Origin: Opitutales bacterium
GTDB taxonomy: Bacteria; Verrucomicrobiota; Verrucomicrobiia; Opitutales; UBA2995
Length of the DNA stretch: 64,000 nt
Assembly: GCA_022824405.1 (NCBI GenBank)
Contig: JAJDZZ010000026.1
Coordinates: 1 to 64,000 of the forward strand
Direction of reading: 5' to 3'
In this document: positions 1 through 11,624 of the stretch, piece by piece
How positions within the stretch are numbered: the stretch's first letter is position 1
Layout of the letters: every line of letters begins with the position of its first letter
The notes under the pieces: model-generated
The model's input: the letters and a program-made list of their open reading frames with translations, nothing else
Told to the model about the DNA's origin: nothing
Database searches by the model: none
Program-made: the position numbers and the translations under genes

Positions 1-19
1 CAAACGACAATAGCCTCTT

Positions 20-946
20 CTAGACTACAAGCCACTGTAGAGCCTCCACTCGGCCCCAAACCCCCATAAATGCTGGGTTTTTGTTAGCAAAAACCACAGA
101 TTTTGAGGTATTTTTGACTACAACTGACGAACTTGGGTTAGGGCGCAACGAGTATCCCTCAGCGCCTGAAAGGAGTTGCACCGCGCAGAGGTGGCCGGCG
201 GCGTCCAGAAGCTGCTTGGGATCAGATGGGCCCTTGTATTGGCTCGCTGCCTGATGTTCCTCGTTGTGCTCAAGAACCAATTGCAAACAGGCTTTCTCAA
301 ACGTATCCAGCTTGCTTTCTGGCCAGCCTCCACTGCTTGCTACGACCTTTGCCAGCAGGTCCAGGCTCTGGGGGTTTGTGAGTAGTCCGTAAACTCCGCG
401 CCTTCGGGCTTCTGAAATGAAATTTTCGACACCTCCAATGTTCCTCTGGTTCTCAAGTATCTTCTCAATATCCCGATCTGTCAGTGGATCGAGACGCAGG
501 ACGATCACCTTGGAATCCGGAGAGATGTCCTCTAAGCGCTTCCGGTCGTTCGCCCCAAGCCAGTCCGCTCCTCGGCAGGAGAGCCGAAAGCGCGGCTTTC
601 CGAGAGCGTCTAAGCGGCAACGTATCCTGTCAAATGGTCCGAGAGCGTCAGAAGAACCAGCGCGAACTTCGTCGAGTCCGTCGATGAAGAGTGTCTTTCC
701 GCGCCATTCGGGATGGTTAGTCGGATCGAAAGTTAGAAAGTTGCGGGCAGGAATTAGACAGGCATCTTCTCCGAGGGCTTCATACTCCGCCTCAAACGCG
801 GTAGACTTGCCTGCTCCAGGATCGCCCAGTAATACGTAGGCTGAGGTTTCCCGGTACGATTCCAGGCGCTCCGGAACCGTCTCCCGGTTCGGGGTCGAAT
901 CCTTGTCCAGGACCTCGGTACATGTGCGCGGGACGATCCTCTTCAT
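20..946 (-). CDS. NACHT-type NTPase, apparently truncated
   Basis: A P-loop NTPase of the STAND/NACHT kind. Visible are Walker A GDPGAGKST (residues 41-49), Walker B with the NACHT-style acidic extension LFIDGLDEVRAG (86-97), and a sensor-like arginine in RLSCRGADW (121-129). Related bacterial NACHT proteins are usually much longer, with repeats or effector domains after the NTPase. Here the family-like sequence stops near residue 270 (...LLSGAEGYSLRP) and a low-complexity tail of about 38 residues runs to a stop. I infer a truncation or frameshift, so this is probably a remnant. Its ATG overlaps the stop of the DUF4143 ATPase gene by 4 bp (ATGA), so the two are translationally coupled. The role is unknown; many NACHT NTPases act in anti-phage defence, but nothing here proves that. 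Confidence 0.7.
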   Translation of the reverse strand: MKRIVPRTCTEVLDKDSTPNRETVPERLESYRETSAYVLLGDPGAGKSTAFEAEYEALGEDACLIPARNFLTFDPTNHPEWRGKTLFIDGLDEVRAGSSDALGPFDRIRCRLDALGKPRFRLSCRGADWLGANDRKRLEDISPDSKVIVLRLDPLTDRDIEKILENQRNIGGVENFISEARRRGVYGLLTNPQSLDLLAKVVASSGGWPESKLDTFEKACLQLVLEHNEEHQAASQYKGPSDPKQLLDAAGHLCAVQLLSGAEGYSLRPNPSSSVVVKNTSKSVVFANKNPAFMGVWGRVEALQWLVV

Positions 947-2193
947 TTTTTTTCGAACCAGTGATGGGCGGGCGCCGTAAGAACCTCGCCGAGTGAAACT
1001 CCCTTTTTCCCAACAAGAAGTGAACGAAACGGACGAAAACGCTCCTTAAACACTTCCATGCCCCGCAATGGCAATGCCTTAAAGCTGCTTGCTACCTCGA
1101 TAGAAATATTCCGGGGACCCCGTTGTAGTACGAAATCGACCTCGTACGGACTTTCTCGCCAGTAGTGAACGCGGATATCCGACCCCGCGGTATTCAACAA
1201 GTGTGCGCCGACTGAGCTTTCGACGAGGCGTCCCCAGAAAGTGCGGTCCGCTTTGGCTTCATCGAAGGAGTATCCGGAACCAGCCGTCATCAGGGCCGTG
1301 TTGAGCACGTTGAGCTTTGGGCTGGAAGCTTTGCTCAAATGCGGCCGGTTGGAAAACTTTTGCAGCCCGGCAAGCAAGCCGGCGCTCCGGAGCAGGTGAA
1401 GATAGCGCGCCAGCGTGGTCGTGTTGCCGGCGTCTTGGAGTTGCCCCAGCATCTTGTTGTAGGACAGGATCTGCCCGGAGTAGACTGTTCCGAGTTCAAA
1501 GAGTTGTCTCAGGAGCGCCGGTTTGTCTATACGCGTCATGGCAATCAGGTCCTGCTCGATGTTGGGTTCGACAAGCGCTCCGAAGATATAGGCGCGCCAG
1601 CGATCCAGGTTTCGAACATATGGAACGGCGCCTGGGTAGCCCCCGAAGTAGATGTATTTAGGCAGATCGAAGCCGAAAGCATCAGCCATTTCTTCGAACG
1701 ACCAGTGAGTGACCCGTATGGGCTCGAAACGGCCGGCAAGGCTCTCCTTCAAGCCAGATTGCATGAGCAGAGGGGCTGACCCCAAGAGAACCACATGCAA
1801 AGGGCGCCCGCTCATACGGTCGGCGTCCCACAGTCCCTTGACCGTTTCCGACCATCCAGGGATTTTCTGAATCTCGTCAAATACCAAGACGAATTTGCCT
1901 GATCGCTGGGCTTCAATCCGAGCCTCTTCCCAGTTGCTCACCAACCATTCTGTATCTCGCACCTGTGGCGCTATGTAGATGGTCTCGGCCGAATCCGAGG
2001 GAACGGCTAGTCCGGAGGGGTCGGGTCTGTCTACTGCAAGGTAGCGGCTCCTGAAGTCAATTCGTTGCAAGGCCTGATCCACTATAGTGGTCTTCCCGGT
2101 CTGGCGTGGCCCGAACAGAGCGATCAACCGACGAGGTTCCTCTGCCAAGCGACGGAAGAGAGTATCGACTTGGGACCGCTCATAGCTTCTCAT
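943..2193 (-). CDS. AAA ATPase with C-terminal DUF4143 domain
   Basis: A 416-residue ATPase of the common AAA_14/DUF4143 family. Walker A is GPRQTGKT (28-35), and Walker B with the family signature is VFDEIQKIPGW. The C-terminal third has the DUF4143 pattern, ending in a nuclease-like fold segment (HYWRESPYEVDFVLQ) with a D-x-V-L core. Family members are widespread accessory ATPases of unknown biological role that often sit in mobile or defence-rich regions. The gene is the first of a two-gene unit: its TGA overlaps the ATG of the truncated NACHT gene. An operator-like palindrome and promoter lie directly upstream and suggest autoregulation or regulation by a partner not seen here. Family assignment is firm; cellular function is not. 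Confidence 0.88.
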   Translation of the reverse strand: MRSYERSQVDTLFRRLAEEPRRLIALFGPRQTGKTTIVDQALQRIDFRSRYLAVDRPDPSGLAVPSDSAETIYIAPQVRDTEWLVSNWEEARIEAQRSGKFVLVFDEIQKIPGWSETVKGLWDADRMSGRPLHVVLLGSAPLLMQSGLKESLAGRFEPIRVTHWSFEEMADAFGFDLPKYIYFGGYPGAVPYVRNLDRWRAYIFGALVEPNIEQDLIAMTRIDKPALLRQLFELGTVYSGQILSYNKMLGQLQDAGNTTTLARYLHLLRSAGLLAGLQKFSNRPHLSKASSPKLNVLNTALMTAGSGYSFDEAKADRTFWGRLVESSVGAHLLNTAGSDIRVHYWRESPYEVDFVLQRGPRNISIEVASSFKALPLRGMEVFKERFRPFRSLLVGKKGVSLGEVLTAPAHHWFEKK

Positions 2194-2200
2194 TCGCCAT

Positions 2201-2229
2201 TATTTACTCTATTGAGTAAAATTAGTCAA
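2201..2229 (-). promoter_or_regulatory. Promoter with embedded operator palindrome before the DUF4143 gene
   Basis: On the minus strand a -35-like TTGACT (2224-2229) is followed after 17 nt by TAAATA (2201-2206). The spacer and the -10 carry a perfect inverted repeat TTTACTC-N4-GAGTAAA (2203-2220). The start codon begins only 7 nt after the -10 hexamer, so the transcript may be leaderless or nearly so. A repressor bound at the palindrome would block the promoter. The -10 is a weak match (3 of 6), so the promoter call is tentative; the palindrome itself is exact. Confidence 0.5.
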
Positions 2230-2282
2230 GAGCTACAATGATCTTTATCGAGTCATGGGGAGAGGCGCACCGGGGGCGCGCC

Positions 2283-2317
2283 AATTAGGAATTAGGAATT
2301 AGGAATGAGGAATTGGG
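2283..2317. repeat. AATTAGG heptamer tandem repeat
   Basis: Three perfect AATTAGG units (2283-2303) are followed by the variants AATGAGG and AATTGGG. The same heptamer, in the opposite orientation, is repeated directly before coaBC (54974-55001). It is intergenic and not part of a recognisable gene. Confidence 0.8.
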
Positions 2318-2346
2318 AGAGGGGGAAACCACTTAAAGCACAAAGT

Positions 2347-2519
2347 TGTAGGAGCAGCTTTACGCCGCGATAAAGGCGCCATTGGCGCCAAGAGGAAAGA
2401 GTTCAGAGGAAAGAAGGGCAGTAATCAGTGGTTTGTCCTCTTTGCGTTCTTGGCGAGCTTTGCGAGAGGTCATTCCAAAGAAAGCCTTTTATCAATCGCG
2501 GCGTAAAGCCGCTCCTACA
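2347..2519. repeat. Inverted pair of REP-like palindromic elements
   Basis: A 24-nt element at 2347-2370 (core GTAGGAGCAGCTTTACGCCG) recurs in reverse complement at 2496-2519 with one mismatch. Each copy is itself an imperfect palindrome around GGCTTTACGCC. A third copy lies at 20626-20648. The GTAGGAGCGGCTT...GCCGCGA pattern resembles the REP elements of gamma-proteobacteria, which are mobilised by RAYT transposases; no such transposase gene is in this window. Confidence 0.75.
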
Positions 2520-2629
2520 GTTTGATCACGATCATGATCAAAATGATTTTTCATTCTTCCTATAATTCCCTCTCTCTGCGCCTTTTGTGCTTTTTGCGGT
2601 TCCCTCCTTCTTGGCGAGCTTTGCGAGAG
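2449..2629. repeat. 20-nt direct repeat flanking one REP copy
   Basis: CTTGGCGAGCTTTGCGAGAG occurs identically at 2449-2468 and 2610-2629, on either side of the second REP-like copy. Together with the other repeats it fills the 444-bp gap between the DUF4143 gene and katG. I see no gene in this gap. Confidence 0.75.
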
Positions 2630-2637
2630 TCTATGCG

Positions 2638-5821
<3,184 letters not shown>

Positions 5822-5977
5822 CCCTTTACCATTAACTTGGCAGCTTGTCTCAAGGCGAGCAGAATTGGCGGGGGAATTCGTTCCGTTAAGGCTTTAAGGA
5901 AGGCAATATTCTTCTTTTCCCCATCCCTGCTTGCGCCTATGGTGAGCACAATTTTTCCTCACCTATTTGGTCCATTT

Positions 5978-7000
5978 ATGAAAGTTTTCTCCTCTTTTTT
6001 TCTTTACGCAGGTCTGGCCACCCTGGCCCTGGGTCCGGCTGGCTGCGGAGGCGGTTCTGATTCTGGCGGTGGCGACGAAGCTCGCTACGCATATGTTACC
6101 AACGGGGTCGATCCGTTCTGGACCATAGCGGAGAGCGGGGTCAGGGCGGCCGCCGCCGACCTCCAGGTCCATGCCGATGTATTGATGCCCGCGGCCGGCG
6201 CGGTGGAGCAGAAGAGCATGTTGGAAGATCTGATGACACGCGGGACCACGGGAATAGCAGTCAGCCCCATCGACGCGGCCAACCAGACGGATTTCCTCAA
6301 CCAGGTGGCGGAACAAACCATTTTGATTACCCACGATTCCGATGCTCCGGATTCCAATCGACGTATCTATATCGGGATGGACAACTACGATGCGGGCAGA
6401 GAATGCGGCAAGCTGGTAAAGGAGGCCTTACCGGATGGTGGATCGATCATGATTCTGATCGGGAGAATGGAACAGGACAACGCCCGCCGCCGCCGCCAAG
6501 GGGTGATCGACGAATTGTTGGATCGTTCCCACGACCCGTCTCGGTTCGATCCACCTGGAAGTCAAATCGCCGGAGAAAAGTTTACCATTCTGGGAACCTT
6601 GACCGACCAGTTCGATCGGGCCAAAGCCAAAGCCAATGCCGAGGACACTTTGGCACGGAATCCGGATATCTCCGGAATGGTGGGATTGTTTGCCTACAAT
6701 CCACCGTTGATTCTGGAAGCTCTGGAACAGGCGGGCCGACTCAAGGAGGTGAAAGTGATCGCCTTCGATGAAGCCGATCGCACCTTGCAAGGCATCGTCG
6801 ACGGAGACGTGTATGGAACCGTGGTGCAGAATCCTTATTTGTATGGCTACAGGTCGATCGAGGTATTGAAGGCCATCCACGAAGGAGGGGAAACGGGAGC
6901 CGATGAAAACGGTTTTATCAATATCGAGGCCCGCAAAATAAAAAAGGATAACGTGGAGGCGTTTTGGGCGGATTTGAAAAAGAACCTGGGCAAAGAGTGA
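5978..7000 (+). CDS. Sugar ABC transporter substrate-binding lipoprotein
   Basis: A 340-residue periplasmic binding protein of the ribose/xylose/galactose type (Peripla_BP_4). A lipoprotein signal ends at C23 in LGPAGC, followed by a Gly/Ser-rich linker. The mature part starts with YAYVTNGVDPFWTIAESG, the usual first strand and helix of this fold, and holds the conserved PIDAANQTDFLNQV and AFDEADRTLQGI segments. The ATG at 5978 is preferred over in-frame codons upstream because it starts the signal peptide. It is the first gene of an operon: its TGA overlaps the GTG start of the ATPase gene. The sugar is not predictable from sequence. Confidence 0.92.
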   Translation: MKVFSSFFLYAGLATLALGPAGCGGGSDSGGGDEARYAYVTNGVDPFWTIAESGVRAAAADLQVHADVLMPAAGAVEQKSMLEDLMTRGTTGIAVSPIDAANQTDFLNQVAEQTILITHDSDAPDSNRRIYIGMDNYDAGRECGKLVKEALPDGGSIMILIGRMEQDNARRRRQGVIDELLDRSHDPSRFDPPGSQIAGEKFTILGTLTDQFDRAKAKANAEDTLARNPDISGMVGLFAYNPPLILEALEQAGRLKEVKVIAFDEADRTLQGIVDGDVYGTVVQNPYLYGYRSIEVLKAIHEGGETGADENGFINIEARKIKKDNVEAFWADLKKNLGKE

Positions 7001-8511
7001 AGGCGGCGTCCCGAGAGCCACTTCTGGAAGTACGTGCCATGGGGAAGCGTTTTCCCGGTGTGCGGGCTCTCAACGATGTAAGCCTGAAGTTGGACAAAGG
7101 CGAGGTGCTGGCCGTTTTGGGAGAAAACGGCGCCGGGAAGAGCACCCTCATGAAAATCCTGGCAGGGGTGCAGGCGGCGGATGAAGGCGAGGTCTTCATG
7201 GAGGGAAAGCCGGTGGAAATCGCCGGGGTGAACGATGCTCTGGAGCAGGGGATCGCTCTCATCCACCAGGAACTCAACATGGCCACCAATCTCAGCGTCG
7301 GAGCCAACATTTTTCTTGGCCGGGAGCCTCGGAAGCGGGGGCTGATCGACGAAACGGCCCTGTTGGAGAAAGCGAAACGTTACCTGGAGATGGTAGGACT
7401 GGAGGTCGACCCGCAGGAAATTCTCGGAAACCTTGCCCTGGGCCGGCAGCAGTTGGTGGAAATAGCCAAGGCCCTTTCCGTTAAGGCGCGCGTGCTCATC
7501 ATGGACGAACCTACTTCCAGTTTGTCCCAAAACGAGACGGAAACCCTCTTCGGAGTGATCAAGGATTTGCGTGGCCGAGGGGTGAGCATCATCTATATTT
7601 CTCACCGGCTCGGCGAAGCCAAGGAATTGGCCGACCGCGTCATGGTCCTGCGCGACGGGGAAAATGCCGGCGACCTGGCCAAGGAGGAGATCGACCACGA
7701 CGCCATGGTCCGGCTCATGGTCGGACGGGAAATCTCCGAGTTCTACAGCAGGACCATTCACGAACCGGGAGAGGTGGCGCTGGAGGTTCGCCGGTTGCGC
7801 ACTTCAGCCCACCCCGAACACGAATTGAACTTTTCCCTTCGGGCGGGGGAAGTGGTCGGTATGGCCGGTTTGGTGGGAGCGGGTCGCACTGAAATGCTGG
7901 CGGCGCTTTTTGGGGTTGCACCGCTTCGAGGGGGGGAAATTTACCTTCGCGGCGCCAAAGCCGATTTGCAATCGCCCAACGATGCAATTCGATGCGGGTT
8001 GGCCTTGGTCCCCGAAGATCGCAAGCTGCAAGGCTTGATTCTGGAAATGACGGTTCGCCAAAATCTGGGCTTGGCCATTCTGAAGCAGGAGAGTCCCTAC
8101 GGCCTATTTCTCAACGAGGTGCGGGAAGGCGAAATAAGCCGGCAAATGATGGCACAGATGCAGATTAAAACCCCGAGTTCCCGCCAGGTGGTCCGCTATC
8201 TTTCCGGTGGCAATCAGCAAAAAGTGGTGTTGGGTAAATGGCTCGCCCTGGAACCGCGGGTCCTGCTGCTCGATGAACCGACTCGTGGGATCGACGTGGG
8301 GGCAAAACAGGAGATCTATGGGTTGATGGAGGATTTGGCCGCGCGCGGGGTCGCCATACTTTTTGTTTCCAGCGAAATGGAAGAGGTATTGGGAATGTCC
8401 GATCGGGTATTGGTTATGCACGAAGGCCGGTTGACCGGAGAACTGCCCAGGGACCGGCTCAGCGAAGAAGCCGTCATGCAACTCGCCATCGGCAACACCA
8501 GAGCCGCTTAG
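6997..8511 (+). CDS. Sugar ABC transporter ATP-binding protein, duplicated ATPase
   Basis: Fused twin-ATPase subunit of the RbsA/MglA/XylG family, about 504 residues. The first half has Walker A GENGAGKST, an LSGGQ-equivalent LALGRQQLVEIAKAL and Walker B LIMDEPTSSL. The second half has the degenerate P-loop GLVGAGRTEM typical of this family, signature LSGGNQQKVVLGKWL and Walker B LLLDEPTRGIDVGAKQEIY. The GTG at 6997 overlaps the preceding TGA as GTGA, which supports translational coupling. An in-frame TTG at 6964 is an alternative that would lengthen the overlap. It energises import of the sugar captured by the upstream lipoprotein. Confidence 0.93.
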   Translation: MKAASREPLLEVRAMGKRFPGVRALNDVSLKLDKGEVLAVLGENGAGKSTLMKILAGVQAADEGEVFMEGKPVEIAGVNDALEQGIALIHQELNMATNLSVGANIFLGREPRKRGLIDETALLEKAKRYLEMVGLEVDPQEILGNLALGRQQLVEIAKALSVKARVLIMDEPTSSLSQNETETLFGVIKDLRGRGVSIIYISHRLGEAKELADRVMVLRDGENAGDLAKEEIDHDAMVRLMVGREISEFYSRTIHEPGEVALEVRRLRTSAHPEHELNFSLRAGEVVGMAGLVGAGRTEMLAALFGVAPLRGGEIYLRGAKADLQSPNDAIRCGLALVPEDRKLQGLILEMTVRQNLGLAILKQESPYGLFLNEVREGEISRQMMAQMQIKTPSSRQVVRYLSGGNQQKVVLGKWLALEPRVLLLDEPTRGIDVGAKQEIYGLMEDLAARGVAILFVSSEMEEVLGMSDRVLVMHEGRLTGELPRDRLSEEAVMQLAIGNTRAA

Positions 8512-8532
8512 CTATCGCATAATCCATCCAAT

Positions 8533-9606
8533 ATGAAGCTTACCGCATTCGGGGACATTTTCCCCAAACTTTCCGGAGCACAAAGCGAAGGGGTGAAGCG
8601 TATTTTCGGAATATTTCTACTGCTCCTGGTGGTTTATGTGGCGACCGCCATCCTGAACCCGAATTTCATTGGACCCTACAACCAGGAGAACCTGATTCGT
8701 CGCACCTCCCTCTTTGGGATAATGGGAATTGGAGTGGCCCTGGTCATTATCACGGGTGGAATCGATTTGTCCCTGGGTTCGGTAGTATGCCTGGTGGGTG
8801 TCGGCGTGCCCTGGCTGATCATGGATCAGGGATGGCCCCCTTGGCTGGCTCTGATTGTGGCCTTGGCCGTGCCCCTGCTCATCGGGCTCTGCCATGGTTT
8901 GCTGGTGACGAAATTGAGACTTCAACCTTTTATCGTGACCCTTTGCGGCCTGCTCATTTACCGAGGGGTTACCCGGGGTTTTACAGGGGATCAAACGGCC
9001 GGGTTCGGCAATGAACTGAAAGGCCTGCGGTGGATCGCAAACGGGGAGATCCCCTTATTTCCGGGGTTCGGCATTCCCTTCCCGGCCATAATCCTCATAG
9101 TGATTGCCATCCTGGCAGGGATTTTTCTCAACCGCACCATCTATGGCCGGTATCTGCTGGCGCTGGGAAATAACGAGGAAGCAGCCAGGTTCAGCGGGAT
9201 CAATACCGATAGAATGATCACCCTGGCCTATGTCATCTGCTCGGGTCTGGCCGGGCTTGCCGGGTTGCTCTTCGTCCTGGATCTGAACCTGGCACAGCCG
9301 GTCGATTTCGGAAATTTCTACGAATTGTACGCCATCGCCGCCGCCGTGTTGGGCGGATGCAGTCTGCGGGGTGGTTCGGGAACCATCCTCGGCGTTATCA
9401 TCGGAACCGCCCTCCTCAGGGTGTTGCGCAACATGATGAATATGGCTTTTCTCGGATTCCAGAGGGCCGAATTCGCCGTGATCGGAGCGGTCATTTTGGG
9501 AGGGGTGATCGCGGACGAATTGGCAAAACGCGCCGTCGCCAGAAAGCTTAGCGCACAGAAGGACCGGGAGCGGAGGTCAAAGCAGGAAAGGCTTCCGCCC
9601 AACTGA
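8533..9606 (+). CDS. Sugar ABC transporter permease (RbsC-like)
   Basis: Inner-membrane permease of 357 residues with about ten hydrophobic segments, matching the BPD_transp_2 family that pairs with RbsA-type ATPases. The family-typical segments GIGVALVIITGGIDLSLGSV and AAAVLGGCSLRGGSGTILGV are present. It starts 21 nt after the ATPase gene and completes a binding protein-ATPase-permease cassette. The charged C-terminal tail (about 30 residues, rich in K, R and E) is cytoplasmic. No regulator or sugar-metabolising enzyme is fused or adjacent, so the substrate stays open. Confidence 0.93.
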   Translation: MKLTAFGDIFPKLSGAQSEGVKRIFGIFLLLLVVYVATAILNPNFIGPYNQENLIRRTSLFGIMGIGVALVIITGGIDLSLGSVVCLVGVGVPWLIMDQGWPPWLALIVALAVPLLIGLCHGLLVTKLRLQPFIVTLCGLLIYRGVTRGFTGDQTAGFGNELKGLRWIANGEIPLFPGFGIPFPAIILIVIAILAGIFLNRTIYGRYLLALGNNEEAARFSGINTDRMITLAYVICSGLAGLAGLLFVLDLNLAQPVDFGNFYELYAIAAAVLGGCSLRGGSGTILGVIIGTALLRVLRNMMNMAFLGFQRAEFAVIGAVILGGVIADELAKRAVARKLSAQKDRERRSKQERLPPN

Positions 9607-9676
9607 GATTTATCCGACTTTTTGCGCCCGATGCATAAATTAGTTTCAGATACATTTTGTTGATTTTCCAGGATCC

Positions 9677-11473
9677 ATGACCGCTCTTTTCAGCAGAATT
9701 CTCGCCGTTTTTGTTCTCATACTGCTCTTGGTATTATCCCTGATCGATGGGACATCCCTCAATATCGCATCCAAGTGGATTCCTTTCCTGGGCCGGTTTC
9801 ACCCGGTATTGCTGCACCTGCCCATAGGGTTGTTTGCCGCGGTGGTTTTGCTGGAACTCTTCGTCCTGATTCGTCCGGTCTCGCGCATTCCGGAAAAAAT
9901 TCATTTTCTTCTCACGGCTTGTTTTTACACCACTGCGCTTTCCGCAATTTTCGGCGTATTCCTATCCTGGGAGGGCGGTTACGAATCCGATGCCTTGAAT
10001 TTCCACAAATGGGCTGGGGTGGTTACCGCCTTTCTCATTTTCTTCCTGGACCTGTCCCTGAAAACCCGCAGAAGCGGGATGGAGCAGCTGCCCACGGTCT
10101 ATTTTGGCGGTTTGGTAGCCACTGTTCTCGCCATGACCATAACCGGTCACCAGGGGGGATCCATAACCCACGGTTCCGGGTTTTTGACCCAGCATTTGCC
10201 TTTTGCCAAGGACGAGCCCGAGGAGACCGCCCCATCGGGCAATGCCGTATATGAAACCCACATACAACCCCTGTTAAAGGATTACTGCCTGGATTGTCAC
10301 AACCCGGAAAAAGTCAAGGGGGAGTTGCGTATGGACAGCTACGAAATGATTTTGGCGGGGGGGTTGAATGGCCCGGTCCTGGTGGCGGGCAACAGTGATG
10401 ATAGCCCCATGATTCAACGCCTGCATTTGCCGATAGAGGAGGAGGAGCATATGCCGCCCCAAGGCAAGCCCCAGCCCACCGAGGAGGTCATTGAGCTGTT
10501 ATCGTGGTGGATCGACCAGGGAGCCAGCCCAATTGCCCAACTGGATGAAATGGAAGTTCCCCCGGAAATTGCCGTTCATTTCCTGCAACATGAGGTCCTG
10601 GAGTTCAGGTCCCGGGAAGCCATGGATGAACTTCTCGATGGGTTCCCCATGCCCGAGGGAATGGATATTTATTTCCTGGCCCAGGAGGATCCTCGGATCG
10701 GGGTCCGGGCCAAAAAAGGTACGGATGAAAGCGTGGAGGTCTTGTTGGCTTTGAAGGAAAACCTGGTCGAGCTCAATTTGGCCAACTCACAGATTACGGA
10801 TCGCGCTCTGCAAGCGGTTGGAGAAATGACCAACCTCACCCATCTGCATTTGCAGAATACGGCCATTACCGACCTCGGTCTGGAACATTTGGCAAATTTA
10901 TACCAACTCCAATACCTCAACCTCTACAACACGACCATAACCGACACCGCCCTCAAGGTGTTGCGCCGCCTCAAGGCCCTGAAAAACGTCTACCTTTGGC
11001 AGACCGGAGTTTCCGAGGAAGGGGTGGCTGGTTTGCACAACTCCCTGTATCGCGCGGTGGAGGCGGATCGATTGCAAAGGCAAATCGAGGATATGCGCCG
11101 GGAGCGCGACCGCTTGCGGGTGGAAATCGTTTCGGCTTTTGACATCGAATTGCAGGCCCAGGTGGAAGAAGCCGTCCAGGGGGAGGTAAGCATATCCGAT
11201 GTGATGATTGAATTTCACGAGGGCGAGACCTCCATCGCCAATCGGGCCAAGGCAGGGGAGGCCGAAGTTGAAGATCTGCAGAGGATGTTGGAAAGTTACC
11301 GGGCCATGGTCGAATTGAACCCACCTCAGGGCCCGCCCGACAGTTGGAAAGAAAAAACCACCAACCTGGTCGAAGCCACCCAGGCCCTCATAGCGGGCGA
11401 AGAGGGGGCGATCAAGAGTTACCGACTCGCGGTAGACTGCAAAGCCTGCCACTCAGTACACCGCGAGAACTGA
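9677..11473 (+). CDS. DUF2231 membrane domain, PSCyt1 cytochrome, leucine-rich repeat protein
   Basis: A 598-residue multidomain envelope protein. Residues 1-170 carry several membrane segments including RFHPVLLHLPIGLFAAVVLLE, a DUF2231 signature. A Planctomycete-type cytochrome c domain (PSCyt1) follows, with haem motif CLDCH and a distal methionine candidate in HMPPQGKPQP. Next are several leucine-rich repeats (LVELNLANSQITDRAL, LTHLHLQNTAITDLGL, LQYLNLYNTTITDTAL), a charged helix likely to form a coiled coil, and a second haem motif CKACH just six residues before the C-terminus. The architecture suggests a membrane-anchored periplasmic electron carrier with a protein-binding surface. It follows the sugar permease gene by 70 nt and may share its transcript. 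Function unproven. Confidence 0.85.
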   Translation: MTALFSRILAVFVLILLLVLSLIDGTSLNIASKWIPFLGRFHPVLLHLPIGLFAAVVLLELFVLIRPVSRIPEKIHFLLTACFYTTALSAIFGVFLSWEGGYESDALNFHKWAGVVTAFLIFFLDLSLKTRRSGMEQLPTVYFGGLVATVLAMTITGHQGGSITHGSGFLTQHLPFAKDEPEETAPSGNAVYETHIQPLLKDYCLDCHNPEKVKGELRMDSYEMILAGGLNGPVLVAGNSDDSPMIQRLHLPIEEEEHMPPQGKPQPTEEVIELLSWWIDQGASPIAQLDEMEVPPEIAVHFLQHEVLEFRSREAMDELLDGFPMPEGMDIYFLAQEDPRIGVRAKKGTDESVEVLLALKENLVELNLANSQITDRALQAVGEMTNLTHLHLQNTAITDLGLEHLANLYQLQYLNLYNTTITDTALKVLRRLKALKNVYLWQTGVSEEGVAGLHNSLYRAVEADRLQRQIEDMRRERDRLRVEIVSAFDIELQAQVEEAVQGEVSISDVMIEFHEGETSIANRAKAGEAEVEDLQRMLESYRAMVELNPPQGPPDSWKEKTTNLVEATQALIAGEEGAIKSYRLAVDCKACHSVHREN

Positions 11474-11624
11474 CTCCATTCCCATCTGTTCGGGTCTACC
11501 CGGTCTGCTTTTATTGCGGAGAATGTGCCGGTTACCAGGGCGCTCGGTCTATTTTTTGCCCGCGTTGATATGCGGCATAGGGGAGGATGAATCGAGAGCT
11601 TTCCAAGCAGGCGCCCATTCAGCT

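Noticed and set aside
2283-2317. Heptamer array considered as a CRISPR repeat
   Set aside because: Units are 7 nt in tandem with no spacers, and no cas gene is in the window.
5837-5977. Upstream extension of the sugar-binding protein
   Set aside because: The lipoprotein signal starts at 5978 and the extension is not signal-like.
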